A stretch of 64,000 nt of DNA, from positions 9,677-73,676 of the forward strand of contig DBQO01000015.1 in the NCBI GenBank assembly GCA_002305275.1, written 5' to 3'. Numbering within the stretch: the stretch's first letter is position 1; each line of letters begins with the position of its first letter. The position numbers and the translations under genes were made by a program. Under the pieces are notes generated by a model that was given only the letters and a program-made list of their open reading frames with translations, had not been told where the DNA came from and did not search any database. Positions 35,110 to 42,640 of the stretch are shown here, piece after piece. Source of the stretch: Bacteroidales bacterium UBA1392. Its GTDB lineage: Bacteria; Bacteroidota; Bacteroidia; Bacteroidales; UBA932.

Positions 35110-35188
35110 AAATCGGCAATGCCGATTTGATGTCAAATTGAAAAACGGCAATAAAATCGGCAATCCGCATTGCCGAAATTGCCGATTT
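35110..35188. repeat. Cluster of TCGGCA palindromes between hsdR and the deaminase-ATPase gene
   Basis: AAATCGGCA (35110-35118) and TGCCGATTT (35120-35128) form a 9-bp inverted repeat with one spacer base. AAATCGGCAAT (35154-35164) and ATTGCCGATTT (35178-35188) form an 11-bp inverted repeat, with further half-sites at 35145 and 35169. The cluster fills the gap between the deaminase fusion and hsdR, so it is either an operator array or an mRNA hairpin. No U-run follows, arguing against a simple terminator. Confidence 0.7.
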
Positions 35189-36647
35189 ATTCAATCCAAA
35201 TATATTTTGTGCCCACTCTTTTAGCATAACCATTATCTACTAAAGCAGTTAAATGATTCCTAGCTTGTCGTTCTTTTAGCCCTGAAATCTCTTCGTATTG
35301 CTTAGTTGTTAGCGATTTATGTTCACGTAAAATATCTATGCCTGGTAAATCTTTGGATTTTACAATCTGTTTGTTTGGATTCACTTTCCTAAAAAGAGTT
35401 ACTTTTAGACTGCCGTTTTCTAAAACGAATTGTGGTTTTGGCAAGCCAAAACTTTCTACTTTACTTAATTCTTCCATACCAAAGCCCCGTTCTTCCACTA
35501 AACCCATTTCAAAGAAAATATGAGCAATTTTGGGGTTTCGGCTAAATGAAGGAGCAGTAAAGCTATTTAGTTGTTCAATGGAACATAGGGGTTCGCCAGG
35601 ACTTGAAACAGTTACATTTTCATCGTCAATCTCAATCATTATACGACCACCGGAGATAGTGTAATCCCTATGAACCATAGCATTCATAATAACCTCATAA
35701 AGAGCAGAATAAGAGGCTTCTACTTTTTCAGTCCTCTCAAAAGAAGTACGTGACGAAAATCCCCTAGGGAACACAAAACTTAAATATTGTTCTATTTTGT
35801 CCGGTAGGAGCACTAATGGGCCTTTAAAATCCGCAATCTTAGGGTTATCAGTACCTGAGCGAACAGTAAATTTAATTCTTGCTTGAGGGAAATGTTGCTC
35901 AGGATTTTGACCTAACAGTAATAAACCCAGGCCAGTTGGTCGAGCTGTTCTGCTTTCTTCGTCAACTTTTATTAGTTTCATCCTGTTTAAATAGCCTTTC
36001 CATGCGTCTGTGCCAATCTTATAGGTAAGTCCCATTTTGGCAATCATTGTGCTTTGGGCCTCGTCCGAAAGGTCTTGCAAATTAAATTCGATTAATTCGT
36101 TTTCTATTGGATCAATAGCTGATTGAATTTCTTGTGTCACTTCTTTTTCAGCACGTTTAGCTGCTTCTTTAAAGAATTGTTCATTTGCCTTAGCAATCAT
36201 TTCTTCATATTTCTTTTCGTAGAATTCAACCTCAATACCTGCTTTCTTTAAAAGTCTGTATCCATTGGAAGCCACTGTAGGATCCGGATCAAAGTGACCT
36301 ATGTAAACCTTTTTTAAACGAGCATTGATACACCTTTTATAGCATCCCTTTTTGGGTAAGTTTCTTTTAACGCAAGGTTCCAAAGTTGTATATAAGGTAA
36401 AGCCGGATAAATCTTCTCCAGGATGTTTCCTTTCTAAAACAGTAAACTCTCCGTGATCTCCAATACGCAATTCTCCGCGATGAGCTTTATCAAAATAGGC
36501 ACCATTCCTGTCAATTAAAACGGCCCCTACTTTTGGATCCACTCTATCGGCATGTTCGCTCTTTGACTCCATCATTTCCAATATGGAAAGCTCCATATAT
36601 TGCTCATGAGTGTATTTTTGTCCTTTAATAAAATCTTCGCGTTTCAT
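35187..36647 (-). CDS. Deaminase-like domain fused to a RecG/AlbA-type ATPase and winged helix
   Basis: A 486-residue fusion. Residues about 12-150 form a zinc cytidine/riboflavin-type deaminase fold: DHGEF (His65, Glu67) and LEPCVKRNLPKKGCYKRC (Cys92 and Cys102 or Cys106) are the metal-binding and catalytic positions. A linker follows, then a GHKL-type ATPase as in the C-terminal part of RecG-like/AlbA regulators (about 290-430), with EVIMNAMVHRD, SSPGEP and ERGFGM. A C-terminal winged helix (KQYEEISGLKERQARNHLTALV) is the DNA-binding end. It lies directly upstream of hsdR on the same strand. A nucleotide-sensing or nucleotide-modifying defence regulator is my inference; substrate unknown. 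Confidence 0.8.
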   Translation of the reverse strand: MKREDFIKGQKYTHEQYMELSILEMMESKSEHADRVDPKVGAVLIDRNGAYFDKAHRGELRIGDHGEFTVLERKHPGEDLSGFTLYTTLEPCVKRNLPKKGCYKRCINARLKKVYIGHFDPDPTVASNGYRLLKKAGIEVEFYEKKYEEMIAKANEQFFKEAAKRAEKEVTQEIQSAIDPIENELIEFNLQDLSDEAQSTMIAKMGLTYKIGTDAWKGYLNRMKLIKVDEESRTARPTGLGLLLLGQNPEQHFPQARIKFTVRSGTDNPKIADFKGPLVLLPDKIEQYLSFVFPRGFSSRTSFERTEKVEASYSALYEVIMNAMVHRDYTISGGRIMIEIDDENVTVSSPGEPLCSIEQLNSFTAPSFSRNPKIAHIFFEMGLVEERGFGMEELSKVESFGLPKPQFVLENGSLKVTLFRKVNPNKQIVKSKDLPGIDILREHKSLTTKQYEEISGLKERQARNHLTALVDNGYAKRVGTKYIWIE

Positions 36648-36668
36648 AAGATTTAGTCTTTATATTTC

Positions 36669-36740
36669 TTATTCCATTTCCACCTTTGCCTTACCACTCT
36701 CAATTATTGGAACAAAACAGTCTGCCAAGAGTAAATTGTT
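36669..36740 (-). pseudogene. Vestige of an hsdS 3' end (copy 3)
   Basis: The minus-strand frame reads LLLADCFVPIIESGKAKVEME and stops. It aligns at the DNA level with the copy at 42571-42627 (shared TTG, GA, TTG/TTC, CCAA, TGAGA, TGG, AGG blocks in the same order) and in an alternative frame of that copy (FIAKAETGEVKLDS). More decayed than the other two copies. Confidence 0.45.
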
Positions 36741-36853
36741 TGGAGTGGGCTTATTTTTCAAAGATACAAAATAATGACATAACTGTCTTTGTGAGTTAGA
36801 TGATTGTTAAATTATCATAGGCAAATGCAGAACAATTATACACATAAATGGGG

Positions 36854-36907
36854 TTAAAAGAATTTAATGGCGAAGGATCCGATGGTGTGTTCGGTGAAAT
36901 ATGTCAT
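36854..36907 (-). pseudogene. Vestige of an hsdR 5' end
   Basis: Eighteen codons, ATG to TAA, read MTYFTEHTIGSFAIKFF. The genuine hsdR near its start has ITEHSIESFAIELF, and the DNA agrees over about 40 bases (TTCGGT...ATGGCGAAGGAT on the plus strand). This is a truncated, decayed piece of a related hsdR, 1.7 kb upstream of the intact one. Confidence 0.65.
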
Positions 36908-37023
36908 GTTCTTTTAGAGATATTTGTAAATTAGGTAATTCTAACATAAGTCTAGTCCAAAATATAACTTTAATTTTCAATAATACTTGTTTCTTAGCTA
37001 ACATTTATTATTAGTCCATTGTG

Positions 37024-38058
37024 TTAATGACAAAGATTAATGTTTTCCATAAACACACACCCACCCTTACATTCGTTTCTATGAATACATGAATTACAAT
37101 TGTTGTTTAATATTTTTTTGCGATGTTCTTTGAAAAAAATATTGTTTTTCCATATCTCACTTAATGTGTCTGAATGCAAGTCACCATATGAATTAGAATT
37201 AATCATGAATGAGCACGGATACATTTTTAAGTCTTCTGATATAAATGCCGAAAAACGAGCTGCTTCACAAGACTCATAAAATAGGTTGTTGACATTCATG
37301 TATTTGAGAATCCCAGAAATTGAGCAACTATCAAATCCTATCTTTAAGCCTACTTTATTATTCTCAACACTTTCAAAAAAATCCTCTATTAAATGAGATT
37401 TATTTAACAGCAACTCATCACTTGAATTAATAGGCTTATAGTTTAGGAAAATAATTGCATTTATTTGGTTAAAAAACGGAGGAGGATTCTTTAACCAAGA
37501 AATCGCCTTCTTAACAGTATTTGTATTTAAAAGGAAATGAATATTTGTTTTAATTTGAAAAGTAGTTACGTAATTAACTAGTTCACTTAAATAATATTCG
37601 TACGGATAGTAAGCACTAATAGCCATTGCACCACAATAGAGTTTTGTGGCTTCAAGTATATCTTTAGTTAATCCTTCACCGTTTGTAGTATATGATGGTA
37701 CAATTTCATTATTTACAGTCTCTCTGAGTATTTCTATGAATTTTGGATGTTGGTTGGGGTTACCACCACCTAAAGCTACTTGTAATGTGCCAACTTTTTT
37801 TGCTTGTCGAATGATCGTTACATAATCTTTTAAGTCCATGTGTTTACCCCTACTGTTGGAGTTTCTATAACAGAATTCGCAATTTCTTTCGCAGTAATTT
37901 GTTATGGATATATCAATTACTTCAGGTCCTGATTTTGCCCAGAAAGGCTCTTCAAATCCATACTCTTCAACGCGAATGAATAATCCAGTAGATTTATTGA
38001 ATACTGTAGAATAATGTTGTTCTACATGTTTATTTATTATAATATCACCATCTATCAT
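37024..38058 (-). CDS. Radical SAM/SPASM enzyme, putative peptide or protein maturase
   Basis: About 344 residues from ATG 38058, which overlaps the preceding gene by 14 bases; ATGs at 38067 and 38091 are alternatives. The radical SAM cluster motif is CERNCEFC (C-x3-C-x2-C) after VIDISITNY, followed by the GGGNPNQHP glycine-rich turn. The C-terminal CNSCIHRNECKGGC together with CSFMINSN is a SPASM/twitch-type auxiliary iron-sulphur region, typical of enzymes that modify ribosomally made peptides or proteins. It is the last gene of a tightly packed operon with a NACHT ATPase and two small proteins. The natural substrate candidate is the adjacent FVTNSSST-type protein. Very AT-rich. Confidence 0.85.
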   Translation of the reverse strand: MIDGDIIINKHVEQHYSTVFNKSTGLFIRVEEYGFEEPFWAKSGPEVIDISITNYCERNCEFCYRNSNSRGKHMDLKDYVTIIRQAKKVGTLQVALGGGNPNQHPKFIEILRETVNNEIVPSYTTNGEGLTKDILEATKLYCGAMAISAYYPYEYYLSELVNYVTTFQIKTNIHFLLNTNTVKKAISWLKNPPPFFNQINAIIFLNYKPINSSDELLLNKSHLIEDFFESVENNKVGLKIGFDSCSISGILKYMNVNNLFYESCEAARFSAFISEDLKMYPCSFMINSNSYGDLHSDTLSEIWKNNIFFKEHRKKILNNNCNSCIHRNECKGGCVFMENINLCH

Positions 38059-38458
38059 TCGTTGCATCAATAAATAAATCTTCAGTTTCAATGATAAAAG
38101 AATCTGTACAGAAAAAACACTCTATTACATCATTGTCGCTATGTAGTCTACCTGCGTAGACATTTTTGCCGGCTTTCTCTGCTTCAATTATCTTTTCTAA
38201 AGTTTCTTCCGAGAATATGTCTACGATAAAATCATTAAAATCTCCTCTATTATTCCATCTATCCCCATCTACAAAAATTCTGATAGGTTCCAGATTGTTT
38301 TTAAATGCATTAAATAGGTTTTTATATATGTCTGCAAATATAGACTTATCTTCAACGCCAACAGATTTCATGAATTTCTTCAAATTAAAATCTCCTTCAC
38401 TAATTAGCACAAAACAAGTAGAAGAACTATTTGTCACAAAGTCAAATTTAATTTTCAT
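38045..38458 (-). CDS. Small protein with N-terminal FVTNSSST motif
   Basis: A 137-residue acidic, soluble protein that begins MKIKFDFVTNSSSTCFVLI. I recognise this Ser/Thr-rich N-terminal motif from many small uncharacterised bacterial proteins (commonly DFVTNSSSSSF), whose function I do not know. The rest has no family signature visible to me. It ends with CFFCTDSFIIETEDLF and NDRW. The gene starts one base after the previous stop and overlaps the radical SAM gene, so strict co-expression is expected. Being encoded directly before a SPASM-type radical SAM enzyme makes its conserved N-terminus a candidate modification site. That is inference. Confidence 0.75.
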   Translation of the reverse strand: MKIKFDFVTNSSSTCFVLISEGDFNLKKFMKSVGVEDKSIFADIYKNLFNAFKNNLEPIRIFVDGDRWNNRGDFNDFIVDIFSEETLEKIIEAEKAGKNVYAGRLHSDNDVIECFFCTDSFIIETEDLFIDATNDRW

Positions 38459-38459
38459 T

Positions 38460-38855
38460 TTATTTCATTAATAAAAAGTTAATAAATCTATCATGTAACT
38501 CATCTGAAAACACAAAATCAATAAACTCCCCATATCCAGTTGATAGCTCATCAAACGCAATAATTGTGTAGTTTTCGTTTTCCTCTTTCAGAGTTAATAT
38601 TTTTTTAAGAGAATCGTTGCTTATGCAATATTTTTTACGAATAAAATCCTTAAAACTTAAGTATTCTACCTTATAGTATAAGTTATAATCCTCTTCAACA
38701 TTATTTGCCTCAGAGAATATCCAATCATACATTCTAGAAAACATATCTGCTGCGTATTTTCCTTTTTGTACTCCAGCTTTTTCGATAAACATATTTTTTG
38801 TTAAGCGTTTATTAACTACTAACAAGGATCTATATGAGCTATAACTGTATCTCAT
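38460..38855 (-). CDS. Small hypothetical protein of the NACHT/radical-SAM operon
   Basis: A 131-residue protein, mixed charge, no signal peptide and no recognised domain (FDELSTGYGEFIDFVFSDEL and MFSRMYDWIFSEANNVEED are its more distinctive parts). The first 17 bases overlap the end of the NACHT gene, and its stop is one base before the next ATG, so translation is probably coupled along the operon. Low GC and lack of relatives suggest a fast-evolving accessory or effector component. Confidence 0.65.
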   Translation of the reverse strand: MRYSYSSYRSLLVVNKRLTKNMFIEKAGVQKGKYAADMFSRMYDWIFSEANNVEEDYNLYYKVEYLSFKDFIRKKYCISNDSLKKILTLKEENENYTIIAFDELSTGYGEFIDFVFSDELHDRFINFLLMK

Positions 38856-41418
38856 AAGTTTTAATAAAATTATTTATAGACTTCTTCAAAACACTACTAT
38901 TACAACTTAATATTCGCTCAAAATGCATTTTATTACTATACTTTTTCCAATATAAATAATACAGATATTGTATATTATGGTTTATTGGCAAGAGGTATAG
39001 TATATATTGAAAAAGATGGTGACGATTTGGTGAATTTTGAAAATCTTCATTATTCAAAATATCTTCAAGTCTTTCAATGAATATTTCAAGCTGGTCTTTG
39101 TCAAACTGACCATAGTATGAATACTTTTTCTTAGGATAGATTCTATAGACATTTGTTTTAAATTCATAATCTGTAAGTGTATCGAATATTTCAAATAAGA
39201 GAAGGATGTTAAGGTTGGGAAAATTATCCACATTCCAACGTTCATATGCTAACGAGATAATCATATGTTCTGATATATCAGGATCAATTAAAAAATTACT
39301 TTTTAGCTTAAGCTTATCATCGGCAGTTACCCACTCGTCTTTTATGTCGAAAATATAATAAGGGAATACTTCTGAATACCATTCTTGTTTTCTAATAAAA
39401 GCAGATAGTTCAACATTGTCTTTTAGTCTTTCCATTGAAAAAATAAAGTACATACAACCTTCCTTGATTCGAGATTCATTGTTTATGTTTTCTTCAATAA
39501 ATAAATTGAATTTGTCTTTTGATTTTTCATATAGATAATTTAACAAGTAATCAGTAATTAAATAATCTCTAAATTCGTCAAATGTGAAATTTATAAATTC
39601 CGTATTTCCAAAAATGCTATCTTGCTCCCCTATGTCTTTCCTTAATAATATGTTTTCATCTAAAAACCTTATGTAAATATCCCTGTTTCTATTTTCTGTT
39701 TTTAATAAAGAGTCAATAGGTATATTCTCAAATATATTATGTTCTATCATGTATTCAATGATAGCTAAAAATAGATTTTTAATGTCGAATTCACCAATAA
39801 TAGATGATGGGAAATGAGCTTTCAATCTATTGTTTATTTCTGAACATTTTATAGAATAATATTTATGAAATACATCCTCTTTATAAATATGTGTTAATGC
39901 TGATATTTTTTGTCCTTTATTTGTTTCACTAAATATTCTAAGCAACAAAAAATTAGTTACGAGTTCTTTATAAATATCAGCAGATATATAATTTATTGTA
40001 AGATCGTAGTAGGAACAATATGACTCAAATAAACAACTCTTATGATTATCGTCTAAATGGCTATTTATACTATCAATTTGTATAATATTCTCTTTAAAAG
40101 CACTATCTAATATGTTTTGAAAATTATTCTTAAAATATTCTGTCCTACAGGTCAGAACAACTTTCATATGTTTGTGTTTTAGAAGTTCATTTATCAACAA
40201 TTCAATTTCATAAGATAATTTTTGAGGATTACTATTCTCATTAAGGCCATCTATCATTAAAATAAAGAAGGTCTTATTATTCTCACAATATGATTCAATA
40301 CGAGAGAATATGTCTTTAAAAGTATAATCGGATCCAGGAAAGAGCCTTTTAGCAATTGAAGCATACAAATCATTTGCGTTTAATTCATGCCCAGTAAGAA
40401 ATATACTTGGTATATTTCTTTTTAATAATACATTTTCAGCCAAGTCACATAGAAAGTTTGTCTTACCTTGTCCTGCATGTCCTTTTACTATTATAACTTT
40501 TGATTGTATAAATCGTAAGTCTTTAATCTTATTTTGAATTTTTCTAGTAAAACTATATGATTCATTAAGTCTAATACTTTGCAATTCATCATATTTTCCG
40601 CACAAATAATCCATTAACAACAATACATTCTTATTGAATTCATCATTTGAAATCTTCCAACTACTATTTGAGATAAAGTCTATATTAAAATCGAAATTGA
40701 TATTCTTTTTTCTTAGTATCAACATCTTACGTAAATAGTCAAAATTAAATTTTTTGATTTCACTAATTATCCTATTAATAAATACATAAGGTGCAAAGAA
40801 GTATCTTAAATGATCTTTCAATTCATCTATTTCGACAAAGGTGTCTGCAATGTATTTCCCAGAAGCAATTTGTTTGTGGATTTGAAACTTTATTTGCTCT
40901 TGTGTTTTCTGAAATACTATTTCGGGGGTTAGCTCGCTCTTTTTTAATATCCCAATAATACTATCAATCTTTTCTGATACCTGAAATATTCTTGATTGAT
41001 AATTCTCTGCTATAAATAGTTTTTTCAGTTCTTCGTTTGCTTTAATTTTACTAATAAACAACTGAAAGAAGTCATGAATTTCTTTGTTGGAAGGAATTAT
41101 AATATTTGGGTTATTCTGTAATTCATTACTTATATCTTCTGGGTTATATTGTTTGTTGTCAAACAATATATGCTCAATAAGTAAGTCATCAAGCACCTGT
41201 GAGTAGTAAAATGGAAATTTTCCCCCATCTATGTTAAATGGGTATAATTTTTCGAACTCATTAAGCGTTTCATTAATTAAGTTCCTTAACTCAGTTTTGA
41301 AACTTTTAGGTGGAAATAATTTATTCCAAATACGCTTTACCCAGATTTCCTCTTGTATATAATGAGATAAAATAATATTCCCAATATATAATGCGACAGT
41401 AGCTGCTGTAAGTATCAT
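38839..41418 (-). CDS. Membrane-anchored NACHT/STAND-type ATPase
   Basis: An 859-residue protein. A hydrophobic N-terminus (TAATVALYIGNIILSHYI) suggests a membrane anchor. The P-loop is GHAGQGKT (residues 313-320) and Walker B is FFILMIDGLNEN (384-395) with the acidic Asp390 and downstream Glu394, the NACHT pattern. The C-terminal 400 residues are helical with no clear repeat type. STAND ATPases in bacteria often sense phage proteins and trigger effectors. Here the effector would have to be one of the next three genes or the unidentified N-terminal region. The start ATG at 41418 overlaps an hsdS remnant. GC content is strikingly low compared with the flanking core. Confidence 0.82.
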   Translation of the reverse strand: MILTAATVALYIGNIILSHYIQEEIWVKRIWNKLFPPKSFKTELRNLINETLNEFEKLYPFNIDGGKFPFYYSQVLDDLLIEHILFDNKQYNPEDISNELQNNPNIIIPSNKEIHDFFQLFISKIKANEELKKLFIAENYQSRIFQVSEKIDSIIGILKKSELTPEIVFQKTQEQIKFQIHKQIASGKYIADTFVEIDELKDHLRYFFAPYVFINRIISEIKKFNFDYLRKMLILRKKNINFDFNIDFISNSSWKISNDEFNKNVLLLMDYLCGKYDELQSIRLNESYSFTRKIQNKIKDLRFIQSKVIIVKGHAGQGKTNFLCDLAENVLLKRNIPSIFLTGHELNANDLYASIAKRLFPGSDYTFKDIFSRIESYCENNKTFFILMIDGLNENSNPQKLSYEIELLINELLKHKHMKVVLTCRTEYFKNNFQNILDSAFKENIIQIDSINSHLDDNHKSCLFESYCSYYDLTINYISADIYKELVTNFLLLRIFSETNKGQKISALTHIYKEDVFHKYYSIKCSEINNRLKAHFPSSIIGEFDIKNLFLAIIEYMIEHNIFENIPIDSLLKTENRNRDIYIRFLDENILLRKDIGEQDSIFGNTEFINFTFDEFRDYLITDYLLNYLYEKSKDKFNLFIEENINNESRIKEGCMYFIFSMERLKDNVELSAFIRKQEWYSEVFPYYIFDIKDEWVTADDKLKLKSNFLIDPDISEHMIISLAYERWNVDNFPNLNILLLFEIFDTLTDYEFKTNVYRIYPKKKYSYYGQFDKDQLEIFIERLEDILNNEDFQNSPNRHHLFQYILYLLPINHNIQYLYYLYWKKYSNKMHFERILSCNSSVLKKSINNFIKTYEIQL

Positions 41419-41424
41419 ATTACT

Positions 41425-41501
41425 ATATTTTGTTGCTCCAATCTCATCCCCCTTTTCATCAACTTTTGCAATATAGTATTGCGTAAATGAGAGTGAGTGA
41501 G
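41425..41501 (-). pseudogene. Vestige of an hsdS 3' end (copy 2)
   Basis: The minus-strand frame reads LTHSHLRNTILQKLMKRGM, recognisably the C-terminal helix of HsdS proteins (LRDTLLPKLM type). The DNA aligns with copy 1 over about 60 bases, including CCAAT.TCA and GCAATA.AGTAT..CG on the plus strand. It lies exactly between the nuclease gene and the NACHT gene. Confidence 0.65.
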
Positions 41502-41505
41502 GATG

Positions 41506-42546
41506 CTATTTGTTGTTATCTGATGGATACCCATACCGCCTTTTCATATACCCCAACCAACTTTTGATTGTTTCATTAGAAGTATCATGATGTTTTCGTA
41601 CATGTTCTACCCAATCCTGATGATACCAAGTGATAAAGTCTGCACCGTGCTGATAAATTTTACACCATTCTGTTTGAAAATTCTTGACACCGGTACGCTT
41701 TAAGCAACCCATTAATCTAGTATTTCTTTTATCGAATGCGACAGCGGAGAAAACCAAATCATATTGACCACTTTCGTTAATGCCGTTTGCAAGTGCTTGC
41801 TGGCGTAGAAGTTGATAACCTGCCGTAGCTGCAGGACATCTTGTTAGAATAGACTTACCATAGTCGGACAACTTGAAATAATCTAGATATTTCCGTCCCC
41901 ATTCCTTTTGATGGCATATTTTTTCATATTCGCGTGAAGAGGGCAATTGCATACACCTATCAGGATCCGGCTTATCTGGTAAGTCTTTTTTGTCCTCATT
42001 ATTACGAGCCGAACATCTGTAAAAACTATCTTCAGTATATTTACATTCGGTAAGAATTAATCCTTTGCCTCGTTTTGTTGTTACAATGAATGTAACATCC
42101 GGGGAGGTTTGTCCCGAACCTCTGCTGCCACCCATTTCTCCCAGTAATTTTTCAGGGTTCAAATCCCCATCTAATGCAAATTCAAGTTCTACATCAACTA
42201 CATCAATAATATCTGTTGAAACATTTGATCGCAAAAAATCAAGGAGCAATTTTCTAAAATCAGGATTAGAACGAGCAGGAAAATACAAATTAGCTGCAGC
42301 AACCCATGAGCTATTTAGGTGTTTAAAAGCTGAATGTACTGTTATCTGATTGTCTTTGATGTATTTTGGTAACTCATCTGCTATTCCTTCCCATAATAAA
42401 TCTGGCAAATCAGCTTTAGTGATATGTTGGTAGCTTTCGTCTCCATGCTTGCCCCAATTCTCTTTTTCATTTTCCCAATTGGGTTGAGATGAGTGACTTT
42501 TCCACCACTCAACTTGGTTTATCTTTTCTTGTTCTTGAAAGCTCAT
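41506..42546 (-). CDS. Putative PD-(D/E)XK restriction endonuclease-like protein (PGN_0703-like)
   Basis: A 346-residue protein with a nuclease core SPDVTFIV (Asp150) ... GLILTECKY (Glu167, Lys169), followed by spaced cysteines (FYRCSAR, DRCMQL, EKICHQ) and WGRKYLDYF. This arrangement fits what databases call PGN_0703-type putative restriction endonucleases, a match made from memory. No methylase pairs with it specifically. It sits between two hsdS vestiges inside the type I locus, so it appears to be inserted cargo, perhaps acting against modified or foreign DNA. Confidence 0.7.
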   Translation of the reverse strand: MSFQEQEKINQVEWWKSHSSQPNWENEKENWGKHGDESYQHITKADLPDLLWEGIADELPKYIKDNQITVHSAFKHLNSSWVAAANLYFPARSNPDFRKLLLDFLRSNVSTDIIDVVDVELEFALDGDLNPEKLLGEMGGSRGSGQTSPDVTFIVTTKRGKGLILTECKYTEDSFYRCSARNNEDKKDLPDKPDPDRCMQLPSSREYEKICHQKEWGRKYLDYFKLSDYGKSILTRCPAATAGYQLLRQQALANGINESGQYDLVFSAVAFDKRNTRLMGCLKRTGVKNFQTEWCKIYQHGADFITWYHQDWVEHVRKHHDTSNETIKSWLGYMKRRYGYPSDNNK

Positions 42547-42570
42547 ACTAATCTATTTAACTATCCAATT

Positions 42571-42627
42571 TCACCTCTCCAGTCTCAGCTTTGGCAATAA
42601 AGTATCACGCAATGTTGTGAAGGTGCC
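42571..42627 (-). pseudogene. Vestige of an hsdS 3' end (copy 1)
   Basis: Eighteen codons on the minus strand read TFTTLRDTLLPKLRLER and then stop. TLRDTLLPKL is the hallmark C-terminus of type I specificity subunits. It lies just after the stop of the hsdM-hsdS fusion, whose own protein ends differently, so the original hsdS tail has been displaced out of frame. Confidence 0.75.
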
Positions 42628-42640
42628 AATTCAGATCTGG

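Larger units (their letters stand above)
36648..37023. other. Non-coding spacer of 376 bases with vestiges of hsdS and hsdR
   Basis: The spacer contains, on the minus strand, an hsdR 5'-end vestige (36854-36907), a -7 box TATCTTTG (36759-36766), and an hsdS 3'-end vestige (36669-36740), then the deaminase ATG at 36647. The rest is AT-rich with no recognised feature. Confidence 0.55.
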
